Origin: Tubulanus polymorphus
Lineage: Eukaryota > Nemertea > Palaeonemertea > Tubulaniformes > Tubulanidae
Reading direction: 5' to 3'
DNA length: 64,000 nt
Assembly: GCF_964204645.1 (NCBI RefSeq)
Contig: NC_134029.1
Coordinates: 24,384,450 to 24,448,449 of the forward strand
The notes beneath the pieces were generated by a model that ran no database searches, was not told the DNA's origin, and saw nothing but the letters and a program-made list of their open reading frames with translations. A program made the position numbers and the translations under genes. How positions within the stretch are numbered: position 1 is the stretch's first letter; every line of letters begins with the position of its first letter. This document shows positions 1 to 13,033 of this stretch, piece after piece.

Positions 1-2129
1 ATGACTTCAGTGAGAAAACTATGCTGAATATGTTAATACCCATATATTCGTATCCTAATCATTTTGCAAGGCGACAAATTTGTTCAGAGTTTGTGGATCC
101 TGATTCTGAAGTATTGAGAAGTATAGGGCTGAAGCGGATTTAGGGCGATCGGTTGGAAAATCAGCTGTGAAACTAAAACCCGTCAATAATTTCCGGCAAA
201 AGACAGTAATATCTCTGATATATCGGTTACCGGGGGGTAAAGACGTAGTAAGATGAATGAGTAGTATTACAGTATTTGAATGAGTGTACACTGAGTAAAC
301 TCGTCCTCAGTGATTTATCATCTAAGTTCGTCCAAGCGCATGTGAAATCACCTCTAATCACTGAATTACCAACTTTCACATCGAATTACACAATTTTACG
401 GTACAAAGACACGTCCACCGCCGGTACCGCGTTTTAGTTATATCTTCGAGTGGTTTCAGTACTGTGGAGCCGGATTTATTACACCGTATGAAATAAATCT
501 TGTCGCGGGTAGAAATATATCGGAATATATCGGAAGATATCGTTTTATTTGCGATGGATTTGTGTATTCAAGAAAGCCGCGTTGGTTTTCAATGATGCAA
601 ATTCATTTGACAGTCAATGTTGACATTGCCGCGGTGTCCGCGGTTCACTGTGCGATGGCCTCATTTGTCAAAATTGATTTCGCAAATTTCGCCACCAAGA
701 CTCTTTTGAGATTTCCAACGTGACCTAGTGTGTATCGAGAACATCATTTAAAGGTCACTGGAGCATCAAAATAATTAATTCAGAATTCAAGCACAACAAC
801 TCGCATCGCTTCGATCGCAGTAAGTGAAATACTGGAAATCTGTTTCGGTGAAGAAAATCAGGAAAGAATTTTGGGATTCGACACGCCCGGGTCATAATTC
901 CATGATTTGTGACGTCAGTCGATCTACACAATAGTACAGTTTCGCTGTCAGCTTTGAATAAGCAGTGTCGTTGAAACTGATTTTATATTTTTTGTTCTGT
1001 GTTTCAGGCGTATTCTTGGTTTTCATGATATTTATATCTCCCTATGTCTTCAGAATGTGAAATCTTTATCCCGCCTAGCATACTGGGCGTTGACTCCTTC
1101 CTAAAAGCGCCCACTCTTGGAACTTATCTAAGGCAGGTGATGGGATAGGTGCTACACTCACCTTCGATTAGTTTCCTGAGTGGTCCGGGTTTTAAAGGGT
1201 TAAAATTGATGCCGAAACCGATTGATAAAAAGGTGAAATGAATAGATACATTCGTTACATTTTATTCCACGAAGAAATGATGAAAATCTCTTCGAAAGTC
1301 CCTTCGCTTCAGAATCTCAGACACGTCTCTAACTACAATACATAACAATGGCACGAGCAACTTTTGACAGAACGTTCGGGGAAATTGTTCAAAGTTCTCC
1401 GCGACAATCGATGCTATAAAACCCGATTCAACAATTCTGCACTAAATTCTAACCCAGAGCTCAATAATAATTGAATCTTATTGAAAATTGAGGAACTGGG
1501 TCCGAAAATCTATTTTTAAGCTAACAAAGAGTTTCTGTAAATAGAAGAGCTCGGTCCGGATGACATGCAGTTCACACACATGTACGAACGTACTTAAACT
1601 GTCAGTTTTATCTGCTATACCTGAAAGCTTGCATCATCATTCTGTAGATATGTCAGTGAATGTCAGTATGGATGATGGTATGATCACAATTCGCTTATCG
1701 GAATTTATTGTTTATCGGGGTTAAACAATAGGAGAGATTGTCTGAATTCCCCGCTTATCTTTAATCTAACTCACATCATACAAAGATTCCCTGAGAAAGT
1801 ACTCTTTTTATGCACTTAATAGCACGACGCACAGCTTTCATCTGAGATCGTCGATGCCTTGAGGGGTTTATCTGGAATATTTATGAATAGATTCTGCATG
1901 TTTTTTTCTTGCAGAAAATAAGTTTGATATTGCGCTGTATATTTCAGAGAAACAATTATTCCATTGTGAAAATGACACAATTAATCATATTCAAACCAAA
2001 CATATGAAATATTTCAGTATAACGTTCGGGAATAGATATAACAATATTGTGGTCGTCATGCCCTGGCTAAATCATCATTTTAAGTGAACATGTCTCTGGT
2101 AAATCGTCAGGTTCTTCATAGAAATGTTA
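1..2129. other. Non-coding stretch at the left edge
   Basis: No supported gene. A short frame at 1044-1136 begins with ATG and ends before CAG/GTGATG, but it is short enough to be chance. AATATATCGG recurs near 520. Confidence 0.5.
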
Positions 2130-3344
2130 CTAAGATTTCTGACTAGATTTCATTTTACAAAAAAAGCAATCAGTAAACATTGTAATAGATTGATTTCTGA
2201 AAACTTTCATTGTTCCGATGTATATAAAAAAATTAATGCAAAACACAAACTGTCGAAATGTTTGTAGGAATTTTTCCAAATTGAACCATAACCTACTGAG
2301 AAAGAATGTAAAATGTGGAAATGAACTGGAACCGATACTTATTCCATGATTTCTATAAAGCACTGGTTGAATGGCGGACATTAAGTAGTAAATACATTTA
2401 ACTGCAGCTTGTGGAAAAACTAGTAAAATATACACAATAACTACAAGAAGAAGAGTTTTACTGGCTGAAGATTGATGACGATCTGTTCTCTTCGCTCTCA
2501 GCTCAGATCTCTTATTGCGTAATGCAGCAGTTAACACTGATAATATTATAATTATTACAGAAGGAAAGATATCTTGTAAAAATGTTTTTACAGCTTTTAT
2601 TTGTGACGTTTGGGATGAAGGCATATATTGGAATATATGTCCACATGCATATCTGTCATATGTTCCATTGTATCTACGATATTTGCTGAGATAAACCTTA
2701 TATGTGATTGCAGAATCCAAATTCATTATATACGCCCAAAAGATGACAAAACCTACTGCAATTTTACGCCGAGTGACGGTGAAATGTTTCATGTGAAAGA
2801 AAGGAAAACGAATAGAAACAAATCTCTCGATAGCAATCACTATAACTGTGTAGTTTGATACAGATATTGCCTGGCTATAAAATAGGTTTGAAAATATACA
2901 CGAAGGAAACAATCGTCTGGGCAGATAGTGGAAATAGTAATAGAAATAGTAAAATGATGGACATAGTTTACTGTGTTTAGCGAATGTCAGATAAGTTACG
3001 TCACATTCTGTATAAAATCCTAGATGATAAACTACAAACCCTTTCAAAAATTCAGGGAAGTTCCTAAGCTCAAACAAGACGACAAGTTGATCTGAAAACG
3101 AGAGAGTTATGAGATAAGGGAACGTGTAACGAACTGACTGATATCTGCGACACTTTATCAGTAAAATTATTGTCAGAAAGTTAAACACACTTCCCGGCGG
3201 ATGCAAGAACACATTTCTGAATATTCTGTTATATTCATAAACGAAGTTGATAAATCTTCCGAAAGCTATGATATAATCCGGTGTCTTCACAGCAGTGCGG
3301 TATATTCTACGAGTTGTGGTGATGATAGCGGTTAAATTATCCAT
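2130..3344 (-). CDS. Rhodopsin-class (class A) GPCR, orphan, intronless
   Basis: Single-exon receptor of about 404 residues in the plasma membrane, probably sensing a peptide or small molecule through G proteins; the ligand cannot be inferred. I start at the Met at 3344 because the open frame continues upstream without another ATG. Seven hydrophobic segments are visible. TM1 contains FNFLTIILLI (conserved Asn about residue 55). TM2 contains LITLSFSDQ (Asp about 85). TM3 ends AIERF, a DRY variant (about 173-175). TM6 contains VFPQ. TM7 contains CINFFIY in place of NPxxY, then a short helix-8-like stretch. An extracellular Cys lies before TM3 and another in loop 2 (RYACGH), the usual disulphide pair. 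The loop before TM3 is long and rich in Tyr and Phe. The style is that of FMRFamide-receptor-like invertebrate orphans. The reading frame is intact. An upstream exon cannot be excluded. Confidence 0.85.
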   Translation of the reverse strand: MDNLTAIITTTRRIYRTAVKTPDYIIAFGRFINFVYEYNRIFRNVFLHPPGSVFNFLTIILLIKCRRYQSVRYTFPYLITLSFSDQLVVLFELRNFPEFLKGFVVYHLGFYTECDVTYLTFAKHSKLCPSFYYFYYYFHYLPRRLFPSCIFSNLFYSQAISVSNYTVIVIAIERFVSIRFPFFHMKHFTVTRRKIAVGFVIFWAYIMNLDSAITYKVYLSKYRRYNGTYDRYACGHIFQYMPSSQTSQIKAVKTFLQDIFPSVIIIILSVLTAALRNKRSELRAKRTDRHQSSASKTLLLVVIVYILLVFPQAAVKCIYYLMSAIQPVLYRNHGISIGSSSFPHFTFFLSRLWFNLEKFLQTFRQFVFCINFFIYIGTMKVFRNQSITMFTDCFFCKMKSSQKS

Positions 3345-4566
3345 CACAAAAACAGAACTATTTGACACGACAATCTGTGTAGTGACTTCTTCCCTCACAT
3401 TATGTGTTAGAATACATCCTTCAAACTACTGCTACAGAACACACTATAATCATCTAAGCGTTTCTCATACTGTGTTTGAATTACTACTACGCGAGGCGCC
3501 CAATTTAAAGATACCCAACCTAAAATTGTTTGAAAGCCTTATGTATGACAATCCACTGTAGATTCAATACATTTTAGATCTAAAAGCTCTTCTTTTGTGA
3601 GAATATGTTGCTGTGTTGACACTGTGGTGTGACATTTTAGGGAATGGTGCAATCAATTGTATTAGGAAGTACTGTTTGAGACTATAAGAATCTAATGGAG
3701 TTTTTTTCATGATATATCTACGAGAAAGTAGGTTTTGGGGCCAGTTTTTGGCTCAAGACCGCCACGACTTGTTCGTTAGCGCCAGTTGTCACAATTCCAG
3801 AAGCCGAGCAAAACAAACATAAAAAACGATTTATGCAAGATGCTGTAATCTATCTCTTCATATATACAATGATTTGAATATGTGTCATTTGACACTAGAA
3901 CCACGTATGAAGTCGTCGGTATCTCTTCCACTTATATGCCGTTTTCCATATGAATACAAGTAATACTCATTCAGTCTGGTCTAATGATCTTGTTACTTTT
4001 ATGTGGAAGTGAAAGCGTCTGGAAAGACGTCTATTGTAGCGACGATTCTCGACACGTATAACACGCGTTGTATATAGCCAGAGGACCTGTCAAGGCATCG
4101 GACAAAGTTGACGCTTAATGGACTAATATACAACGAGGTAAATGCCCATTTCCAATAGCTACTACTAATGATGCCTGGACGCTTAAGGCTAGACAGGAAT
4201 TAGAAAGCCTAAGCCGCAACAAATTGCAGTACTTACAACGGTTATATGATGAATGCTTTAGTCACCAGTTTACCTCCTCTGGGAGTGAATTCATTGAATG
4301 CGATCAAGATCTAGCGGTTCAATAGTCCTATAAATTCATAGATTGGGTGATTAAACGAAAACCTAATACGTGTATGAATCTAAAACAACTGCGATTGTTT
4401 TACTTTTTTCGATTCGAGTGGGATTCTTCCACACCCATCTTCAGAGTTTATTTGACAATTTTCAATCATTATTTTCATTTCAATTACAGAAAGAAGTTAA
4501 CCAATTTCTTCGCGATGATTCTACAATCGATGCCACTGAACAAATCAAAGAATCTTTTCACGAAAA

Positions 4567-4632
4567 TATCAATAAAATATCTTTTTGCATAAACAGCAAT
4601 AAAATATCTTTTTGCAAAAACAGCAATAAAAT
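4567..4632. repeat. Short tandem repeat
   Basis: CAATAAAATATCTTTTTGCA repeated twice, then a partial third unit. Confidence 0.75.
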
Positions 4633-6049
4633 CCAGGATATACAAATTCGAATATTATTAAACTTCGATAATTCTGCAAAATTCCAAACTGAATTTCCAA
4701 TATGGATAGAGATATTTTTAAGATCATGAGTTATTAGAAAAATAAATCTTCCTTTGAGATGATACACGCTCCGAGGTCAGTGTTAAGGAAGGGCGCACAA
4801 TGTCGAGGGGAGAGGCGGAGGGGCGGAGGGGAGCTCAGTGTCGAGAGGGTCGGGAGTTGTTAATGGGGTCATTTTGAATCGCGAGTGCACCATCGCTATT
4901 TCATTATTCTCTATTAACATTCACTGCGGGAATATTCCGTGATAAAAGCCTTATAAATAATCGGGAATCCTGACAGCTAGAGAACCAACTATCCCTCACT
5001 CATACGGCATTCTTCATAATAACTGACGACAAAACAGTAATAGTACATTACGTAGGGTTTAACGGTAATAACAATCATTGATGGAAGTTTCAGGCAATCA
5101 AGGCCTCTTCAATATGATATAGACTGTTGGTATAGTAATTGCCTCATTCGTAGATTTGAAATAAAATACTAATAAAACGAAATGCACTATTTTAGAAGTG
5201 AAACCGAGAGCTATGGATGACTTTCAGTGTTTCTTTGGTAGCGAAACGTTCTCCGGTAAAACTGACACGTCTTGATGAAAAAAATAAGAGAGAAGTGAAG
5301 TTTCAAAAATGGCGGCGCATAGAATTGAGATGAAACGTCACAAATCTCTTTAGTTTCTCTACATAATCGTGGGTTTTATCTTCATTTGTTGATTACAGTC
5401 GCTGGTCTATGGGAACCTATTAATACTACATGGTCTCTCGATTCAAAAATCTGACAGAAATCTAACGCGTGAATTCTAATCAACTAAGTAAACATAAGAG
5501 CATCTATTTACTTATGCTCAGTGTCGTCAACTGTATTATTACTATATAAGCTCTTTATACAGTTTTCGCTATTTCCAGTCAGCCTTGACCCAGCTCCACG
5601 GTCACAGGGTTAGGAGACCCGATTCCCGGTGATTGAGAGACATCTTTAAAAATCTTGAAAATGAGAATTTTAGCGACGGCATCAACTGAGTAAATATAGA
5701 AATGTGAGGGTGACTTTATCAAAATTGTGTTAGAATCGCAATTGAAACAATGGCAGAATCACGATATCATCAATTCTAGTTAATGATGCCCAACAACCAC
5801 AACAATTCTGGTTACAACAACGCCAAAAAGATCTGCAGAATAAAAGGACGGGACATTAATCTTCCGATGTAGAGTCCAGATCCGGTTTTTTATCAAATCT
5901 ATGTCCAGGCTTAATGATATGATATTACGGGAGGCTTAACGACAACGGGAAATATATCGTGTTTACATTTCATTCATAAATAGGAAAACTATAATCTATC
6001 AAACCAGAAACCGATGACGAGGAGATCCGCGATCAGACTAGGGAGTGCT

Positions 6050-6150
6050 CCCAAAAAACAAACTAGGAAGTTCTCCCAGAACAAATAAGGGAGTGCTCCC
6101 TGAGCAAACTAAGGGTTGCTCCCCGAGCAAACCAGGGAGTGCTCCCTGCA
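6050..6150. repeat. About 27-bp tandem repeat, four units
   Basis: Units based on AGGGAGTGCTCCC plus GAGCAAACTA, with diverged members. Confidence 0.75.
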
Positions 6151-6504
6151 TCATCAAATCAAGTTCAAATCTACAAATAACGTGTTTTTGCTTGTATTGA
6201 CTATGCGGAGGTTGGCGAGGTCCCAAACGAGTGATCATCTCTGCACCGAACCGCCGTTCAGAGTTTGCATACTTCCATTCAAACAATCCAGCTATTAGCT
6301 TAGAATAATGATTTACACCGAGCAGTTTTAAGCTGGGTTTCTCTCTATCTGTTTAGTGTTGTGGGCATCTATACTCGAGCTGTAGAATCTACCGCTTATA
6401 CTTCATTCAGATAAATATCTCAGAAAACCCACGATGGGAGCCGGAGATCTGAGACACTCGGCAAGAGAACTCAGGTGCCAGAGCTGCTCCCCCTGGGTAC
6501 CAGG

Positions 6505-6622
6505 TAGGGGGAACACATAGAGCCGTTCAGTGTTGGAGGAATCCGTAAAGCCGCTCAGTGTTGGAGTAACCCGTGGAGCCGCTCAGTGTTGGAGGAACCC
6601 ATGGAGCCGTTCAGTGTAGGAG
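6505..6622. repeat. About 28-bp tandem repeat, four units
   Basis: Units based on GAGCCGTTCAGTGTTGGAGG and AACCCATG. Confidence 0.75.
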
Positions 6623-9046
6623 CCAACCGATTGAAATATAGGCAATAGAGGTTCCAGGGCCAAATTCGGTTTTCGTAGTGGTCAAAACTAATAACCGAAT
6701 GCGCTTAATTTCCGAACTATTTCCGGCCTAAAGTTCCGACGACGCCCATTTGACGTCCAATATGACGTAATAGAACAATCCGCGCGACAAGGTGTAACCT
6801 CGTATACGGTCGGCTGACATACACACACCTGCTAATTCCTCGATTGCCACAGTCAGTGTCTGCGACTTGTACACTTGTTGATGGGCACCACAGTGTAACC
6901 GGATGTCGCGAAATCTATCTAATCGAATTCATTGTCAATTTAACGCGTCGCCCGCTGAAGATTCGCAAGAGAAGGTCGATAAACACTGCTATATCGGGCT
7001 TTCGGGGCCCGTGGCAGCTGGTTTTACTAATTAGTTTTGCTTGTCTTGTTCGAAATTGAAACGGCGGGTGAGACCAATGGGCGATATTGAATTGCGTTCC
7101 CGCGGTGTTTGTGACGACAGTGTGGACAGTCTGTTAACCGACCATCAGCTGCCACTGTCTAATTTACCACAAAACTTTCATTTACATACAAACACAGATA
7201 GATAGACATAGAGATAGACAGTTGTATCCGGAATCTAAGAAATTACATCTGAATCCTCCCCGTGTAAAAGTATATACTGACATTTTCATTAATTACACGC
7301 ACATCTCTCCGAGGAATTCGTGTGTTGAATAAATTCTACACGTATGAAGCGATATATTCGGATCCGATTGCTTTCATCCGATCCGCGTTTTACATTTGTT
7401 ACATCTGCGTTCAGAGACGGTTTCAAATAAATTGACTTTTACAAATGAAATTTGAAAATGTCCCAAATAACGCCCAACTAACTGTAAATACTGAGGTAGT
7501 TTAGTGTGATTAAGTTCCCTCCAGTGGTTTCGTAGAAATATTTCTTTTTAAAATTTCGCTGAACCTTCAGATGAATATGATTGTAAATCACGATGCAAAA
7601 GCTTAAATGAACCGGTTTAGTGATCTCGGTGCTGAAGAGCTGTTTATTTGAGAACTGCTCTGGAAGACGATTCGAATTTACAAACTTGTTCAAGTGCATC
7701 ATAGCAAGTTATCGTTGTTATTTCAGTGTAAAATCAACACAAGCCTCCAGCGCCGAGAACACGCACCAACACTGCCTTCATCGGCCTTCATCATCTTAGG
7801 ATTTGGCGAACCTAACAATTGACGATAAACTGTGACGGACGGTGATTGTGGTAAAACCCAATTGAACTGTTAAATGAATTCATTGGCGTTAAAATAGATA
7901 AATTGAGCGACAAATATCGCGGAGTTTGATCCATCAATAACTCCATCATCTTTAAAGGGTTTATAGTGTTTTATCAAATTATCCGTTTTAGCGCTTGAAG
8001 ACAAGAATCTGACTTATTAAACTTGGTGAATTTATTGACGGAGATTCGAGTAGAATTGAAATGTTCACTGATGTACAGATGAAGAGATATCGCTGTAGAT
8101 TTTATCAATAATTGTCATCTTGACTTTCAGTAGACAGTATTGAAATTCATCTTCAATTCATCTTCGATTTCACCAATTTCCCAGACGTCGCATTTTACGC
8201 AGTATTTTGTCAGTTCTCGCTGTTGTTTGCTGCGCTGTAGTTTTATTTGATCCGTTTCGAGTCAATAAGCTTATTGAAAGGTCGTTCAAAAACTTAATCA
8301 TGAATTTCATTTAGAAAAAAAGTAATATATTGTGAAGCATTTTGTGCTCAGCTGCAGAAGAGTTTAAACGACGAAATAAAAAAATAATGTCAAGGTCGAT
8401 CTCGTTATTTTCGTTAAATATCAAGGTAACGGAAACAAACTAACAAAAACCAACTAACTAATTACACAGAAACTTTTCTCGACTCCGATGTAGCGAGAAA
8501 GCGCAGAAAAAATGAGATCAGGTGTTTTGAAATGTTTTCGTATCGGCACCGGCACTCTGACCCGCTGAAGAGTCCACATGCCGCAATTTACTGTTACATC
8601 GTGGTATACCAGTCCGAGTTCCTCTTGATTTTTTTACAGATATTTGCGTTATTCAAAAATAATGAATAGTTTGAAGATCATTAATAATAATTGGTCTTGA
8701 GAAATATTCATAGTTTATGCAAATTCCCAGGGCCCAGTTGCCAAGCCAAAAAGTCTACACATTCAGATATAGCTGATTTAGAGTTATCATTATTATCATT
8801 ATCATTATCAGGACTGAAGACTTTTAAAGAAAGAAGGCATTTACGAAGAAAGAATCCTTCTCAAAAGAGTCTTAACGTCACTACTCTCTAAATTTTGAAA
8901 ATAGCTCATCAATTTGAGCTAAAACGTCACAACACTTGTCTTTGATAGTTTTTTGACTCAAGTCGTTACTATACAACTGAATCACGAGGTCACTTTGTGA
9001 AGCAATATCAATAGTGCAGTCAGCTCTATACAATAAATTAACTCAC

Positions 9047-9125
9047 CTTTTCCCGCGCATGATGAATCCCAGGAAAACGCAATAAGAATCCCATAATAAA
9101 CCCATCTGACAGGTGATAAATCCAT
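9047..9125 (-). CDS. First coding exon of a secreted or membrane protein (signal peptide)
   Basis: Reading down the minus strand from the ATG at 9125, 26 codons give a short N-region (MDLSPVR), a hydrophobic core (WVYYGILIAFSW) and a small polar end (DSSCAG), the layout of a cleavable signal peptide. The frame then meets AAAG followed by GTGAGT, a near-consensus splice donor at 9046, leaving phase 1. The presumed 5' UTR upstream contains seven CTG/CAG triplets (9168-9188). Later exons must lie at lower coordinates on the minus strand or beyond the window edge; I could not identify any with confidence between 1 and 9000. The product therefore cannot be named. A chance combination of ATG, hydrophobic core and donor remains possible. 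Confidence 0.5.
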
Positions 9126-9167
9126 GATATCAGCAATCGTAATTCAGGTGACCGCTAGTCCGCTGTG

Positions 9168-9188
9168 CTGCTGCTGCTGCTGCTGCTT
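9168..9188. repeat. (CTG)7 microsatellite
   Basis: Seven CTG triplets, in the presumed 5' UTR of the signal-peptide exon at 9047-9125. Confidence 0.9.
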
Positions 9189-9369
9189 TAACTGGTCATT
9201 ATACATAGCTACATACACACTCGATTTAATGATATCCGCTCACTGATACAGCTATCTACAATATCCATCATCTCCGTGTCAATAATATCCTTTTATTATT
9301 GCATCTGATTCATCTGTAATAGAAAGAATAAAGTGTCGTCCATTACATTGCAACAATTTTTTTTCATCA

Positions 9370-9545
9370 CTGTGATTGCCGCTGAAACACCGTATCGCCT
9401 GTAGCTGGATTCGAACCGGCGAACCCTCGATTGGCGAGAGGCCCAGGTGGAAGACTGATACTTTAACGGCCAATTACATTTACGATACGCTGACCAATGC
9501 ACTAATAACCCCTCTTGTAACTGGTGTGGTGCAACCACGTACACT
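9370..9545 (-). repeat. Possible tRNA-derived SINE
   Basis: On the minus strand GGTTCGAATCC matches a pol III B box, with TTAGTGCATTGG about 80 bases upstream as a weak A box and a run of A after the unit. It does not fold as a tRNA. Confidence 0.35.
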
Positions 9546-9663
9546 TGGGATTATAGAATCAGATTTATAATGTTTAGGAAGTTTAGTCTTGACCGAATAT
9601 CAGAAAGACTAGTCTAGGACTCAAAACTTTTGATCACGAAAAAATTTGCAACAAAAGAATTGT

Positions 9664-9758
9664 ACTAGTAGGCTACATATATCCCTAGTGTCGGACTAGT
9701 AGGCTACGCACACATCCCTAGTGTCGGACTAGTAGGCTACGAACATATCCCTAGTGAC
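9664..9758. repeat. About 33-bp tandem repeat, three units
   Basis: CTAGTAGGCTAC followed by CATATCCCTAGTGTCGGA, three times. Confidence 0.8.
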
Positions 9759-10519
9759 GGTAGGCTTTAATCACGTTTTATGAATGAAATCCGTTTTTTT
9801 AAAGTTTCATCGTTATGAACACATTGAATGACGTCACACAAAGACAAGAAGTCATCTCGTCTGCTGTCGATACTTCACGGTATGAGCAGGAAGCTCGCAC
9901 AGGAAGCACGAGTCAGTGGTTCACACAAACACACACGCAGAAATAAAATTTGCAGCTCTATCGTCGAATAACGATAAATGAAGTGGAATTCTCTAAGGTT
10001 TCTATAGGGTTTATTATCGAACTGTTTGTCGACGAAGGGGCATCGTCTGTCTCACTACTAGGTACAATAATATCTACCTACACGAATATAGTTGGGGCTT
10101 CGTTTCTCAGACTTATGAATATAATTCCACTGACCATCGTCCTTTCACTGTTCAGACAAAACCATTATAAAGACATGATTTAAGAATATGGCTTGATCGC
10201 CCAATGTCGTTTTAAAAAGCCTCTTTGTTCAAAACAATTTGAAAAATCATTATCAAAATCATCTTTGAAAAGTCTTTTATTTCCCAAAGTAAAGATGCGG
10301 CGACTTCAATTGCGGTTGTGGAGCCATAAAGCGAATTGTAAACAGCTCTGTGGGTATTCTCACGTATATCACGCAGTGAAAGTGACTAATCATTCAAATA
10401 GAATCCTTGTTAGTAAAAGTCCACTATTCACTTGCTTCACGTGAGGCTAATTGATGAATAATTTAATTTAAAAATTAATATCAACTAATAGCTTTTAGCT
10501 TTACACTCACAGGGACCGG

Positions 10520-10640
10520 TGACTTGTTTATCAATCGACTCAGCGGGGATTCCTACCTCTAATTTGTCAAGCGTGTTTATAACCAATCAACGAACTTCGC
10601 AGCTTGTGGTGGGTTCAAACCCCGGTTAACTCATGCTATT
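10520..10640 (+). repeat. Possible tRNA-derived SINE fragment
   Basis: GGGTTCAAACCCC near 10612 fits a B box, and GACTCAGCGGGGATTC upstream resembles a decayed A box. No tRNA fold is evident. Confidence 0.25.
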
Positions 10641-11903
10641 CGGTCAGGACTATGTCAGAGTTTCCCGACTCGCTAATCTAATAATAAAAATCGTCGACGA
10701 TTCCGAGAATCGTCAACCTGGATGAAGGAAGGGAACATAGTTCAGATGCGCAGACCTGATCAAGGTCCACTACGGGTATGAGATACATCGTTATGACATC
10801 ATTGCCAATAAAACAAAAACCAATGTGGTAAAAGCTACAAAAGAATTAGTTATAAACATAACTTATGGTTCTATGATATAACTCCGTGAGCTCGCTTCGC
10901 TTCAGATTGAGTTCAATATCACGAGTTTGCGACTTCGAGTACCTATAGTACATTAAAGCCCGAACTCATTGATACCTTGGAGAACTTGGATCCTCACAGG
11001 TGGAAATCTAAAGTTTGATAAACTCCCAAAATCATGGAAATGGAAATTAAAAAAAAAAAATTTCATTTATCAATAAATGAATAATGATTATCAAACTACC
11101 TGAATTAGTTTTTTTGTACGGTAGAATTAATTTCTCTTAACTGTGGTGATACTTGGTGGAGCTTGTGACGGTGAGAGCGCGGGTGAAGTGTAGACTAGAT
11201 GGCGACGCGTTGAGGTGTGTCAATGACACTAAGAAGGTCCGTCATGCGCATAAACGAACGGAAATAGCGAATGTGAGATGAGAGAATGGATACTGATTAA
11301 AGCGAGTTTATTTACACAGTCACGTCTATCCTATCATTCCGTTCATATCAATAATAATAAAACTACAATTAACGCCAATCCAGGATCGGTCACGGTGTAA
11401 TAACAACCTGCCGTCCAATAGCGTGCACGTGAATCCACTGCCGAGACCGTCATCCGCGTTTTAGTGTGTGAATTGGACTGGATCAAACGCTCGTAAACAT
11501 ATCTTTATTGGTTAAACGCTTCAATGCCTACCGCGCATGACTTGATCTAACGAATATGCAAATTTGATGACTCAATTTTTCATGTAAGGTCAATACGAAT
11601 GGCGTCTTACGTCTTGGTTTATCTGAGAAGTTTTAAACAAAAACATACAAGAATATTTTGTTTTCACTTGTGATGACAAAAGGAAAATAGGAACCTTCCT
11701 CCCCAAACAGGGGTACGCTTACAACAATGTATTCCGCTAATATTGCCGGCCCCGGCCTCGATTGACAGCGAAGCTAAACACTAAATAGACTAATTTTGAC
11801 ACTAATTTTCCTTAATAGCCTATGTTTCGAGTCGGTCCTGTATATGTATCTTTGGTTTGTTTCTTTTGACTTATGTGTACTGAAAACATGTTTGATAACC
11901 ACG

Positions 11904-12220
11904 GATTGTCCCTGTTATTTATTTGGTTGGTAAATTTCGTTTGATTGAGTGTCCCCTACAGACCCACCACACCTGCCGGGAGCGAAACAGGGGGTCTGAT
12001 TTTGAAATCGGAAATCGAAGTACAGTTATAGTTGTGTGATCGGCGGCCGAGTTTACAAGAGTTTTTTGTTTAAATCGAAGTACATAATTGGGAAATTCGG
12101 TTCCGGTTCATTCAAACAATCTTCCATTCAGTCTGAACCGGCAAGCGACTGATTGGGGTGAATTTTCTTGGCTGCCTAATTGAATACATCAAGATTTTGG
12201 AAATAGCTATATTACAAGGC
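11904..12220. repeat. Interspersed repeat, copy 1 (about 320 bp)
   Basis: It matches 27099-27426 in the same orientation along its whole length. Shared blocks include CAGACCCACCACACCTGCC, GAAATCGGAAATCGAAGTAC, GTGTGATCGGCGG and AAGCGACTGATTG. No terminal inverted repeats are seen. Confidence 0.8.
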
Positions 12221-13033
12221 CGAGTCTTAGATTCCATTGTTTCCGATGTTTCGGCGCAATATTTCTCAATATCGGCCGTTAATACGAATTGCTCACATTC
12301 CCCCGGAGAGAAAACAGACTATAATTCTATTAACGAGAAGAATGCGTTAAGCGAGATGAAAACTCCAGAAAGCTCATTGAATACACCACCCGGGTATAAT
12401 TTAACACTCGATGAAGACAACCGAACTAACAAATCGGTCATTCAATGCATATTATTCCAGATAAAGAGTTCGGTGTTTACGACATCGTTTCGATGCGGGG
12501 AGGTGATTTTCACGCAGTTGATGTCTTCACGGGATTGAGTTACTAGAGATAATAGGATAATTCGGAAGATAATTCATCTATTTAGTGTTTACCGTTCTCC
12601 CGAAACTGAGTACTATATGGTGAGTCAGTGTGATCTAGTTACCAGTGATTACATCGTCGTCATTTACTCAGAAATCGTTCATTTCCTCTTTTTATCGGTG
12701 ATTGTCCATGAATTCGCCGTAAGATCAGTTCAATTAGGTCCTGACCTTGCCTCAGGTGACCTCGATTCAAAGAACCTTACATCGACTCAACTACCAAGGT
12801 GGCGTTGTGCAGTCATGGGTTCAGTCTGGGATCATCTTACGTCCATGGCCAATCTAATTAGATTATAAACCTAGGCTCGAGAGTTCACCACTGCATGGAG
12901 ACAAGAGTTGAACGTGGTGGCTCGTATCGAGACGGCCGTGGCGCTGAACCCAGCCCTGGTAAATCGAACATTGCTACAACGGCAAAAGATTGCTCCGATT
13001 TAAAGGTTCTTTATGTGTCACTAGGTTAGAATC

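Larger units (their letters stand above)
3345..9046. other. Gene-poor stretch between the first GPCR and the signal-peptide exon
   Basis: AT-rich with small tandem repeats (4567, 6050, 6505) and a purine-rich patch near 4795-4850. Later exons of the signal-peptide gene may lie here; none is clear enough to call. Confidence 0.45.
9126..13033. other. Gene-poor stretch with repeats
   Basis: It holds two possible SINE relics, the 33-bp tandem repeat and copy 1 of the 320-bp interspersed repeat. An open stretch at 9953-10183 after TTTGCAG has a hydrophobic end (NIIPLTIVLSLF) but is unsupported as an exon. Confidence 0.45.

Noticed and set aside
9370-9480. A functional tRNA gene on the minus strand
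   Set aside because: The B box is good, but the anticodon stem has a mismatch, position 33 is not T, and A-box spacing is too long; at most a SINE.
12158-12538. 126-codon plus-strand frame
   Set aside because: It begins inside the 320-bp interspersed repeat, is not kept in the second copy, and has no recognisable domain.
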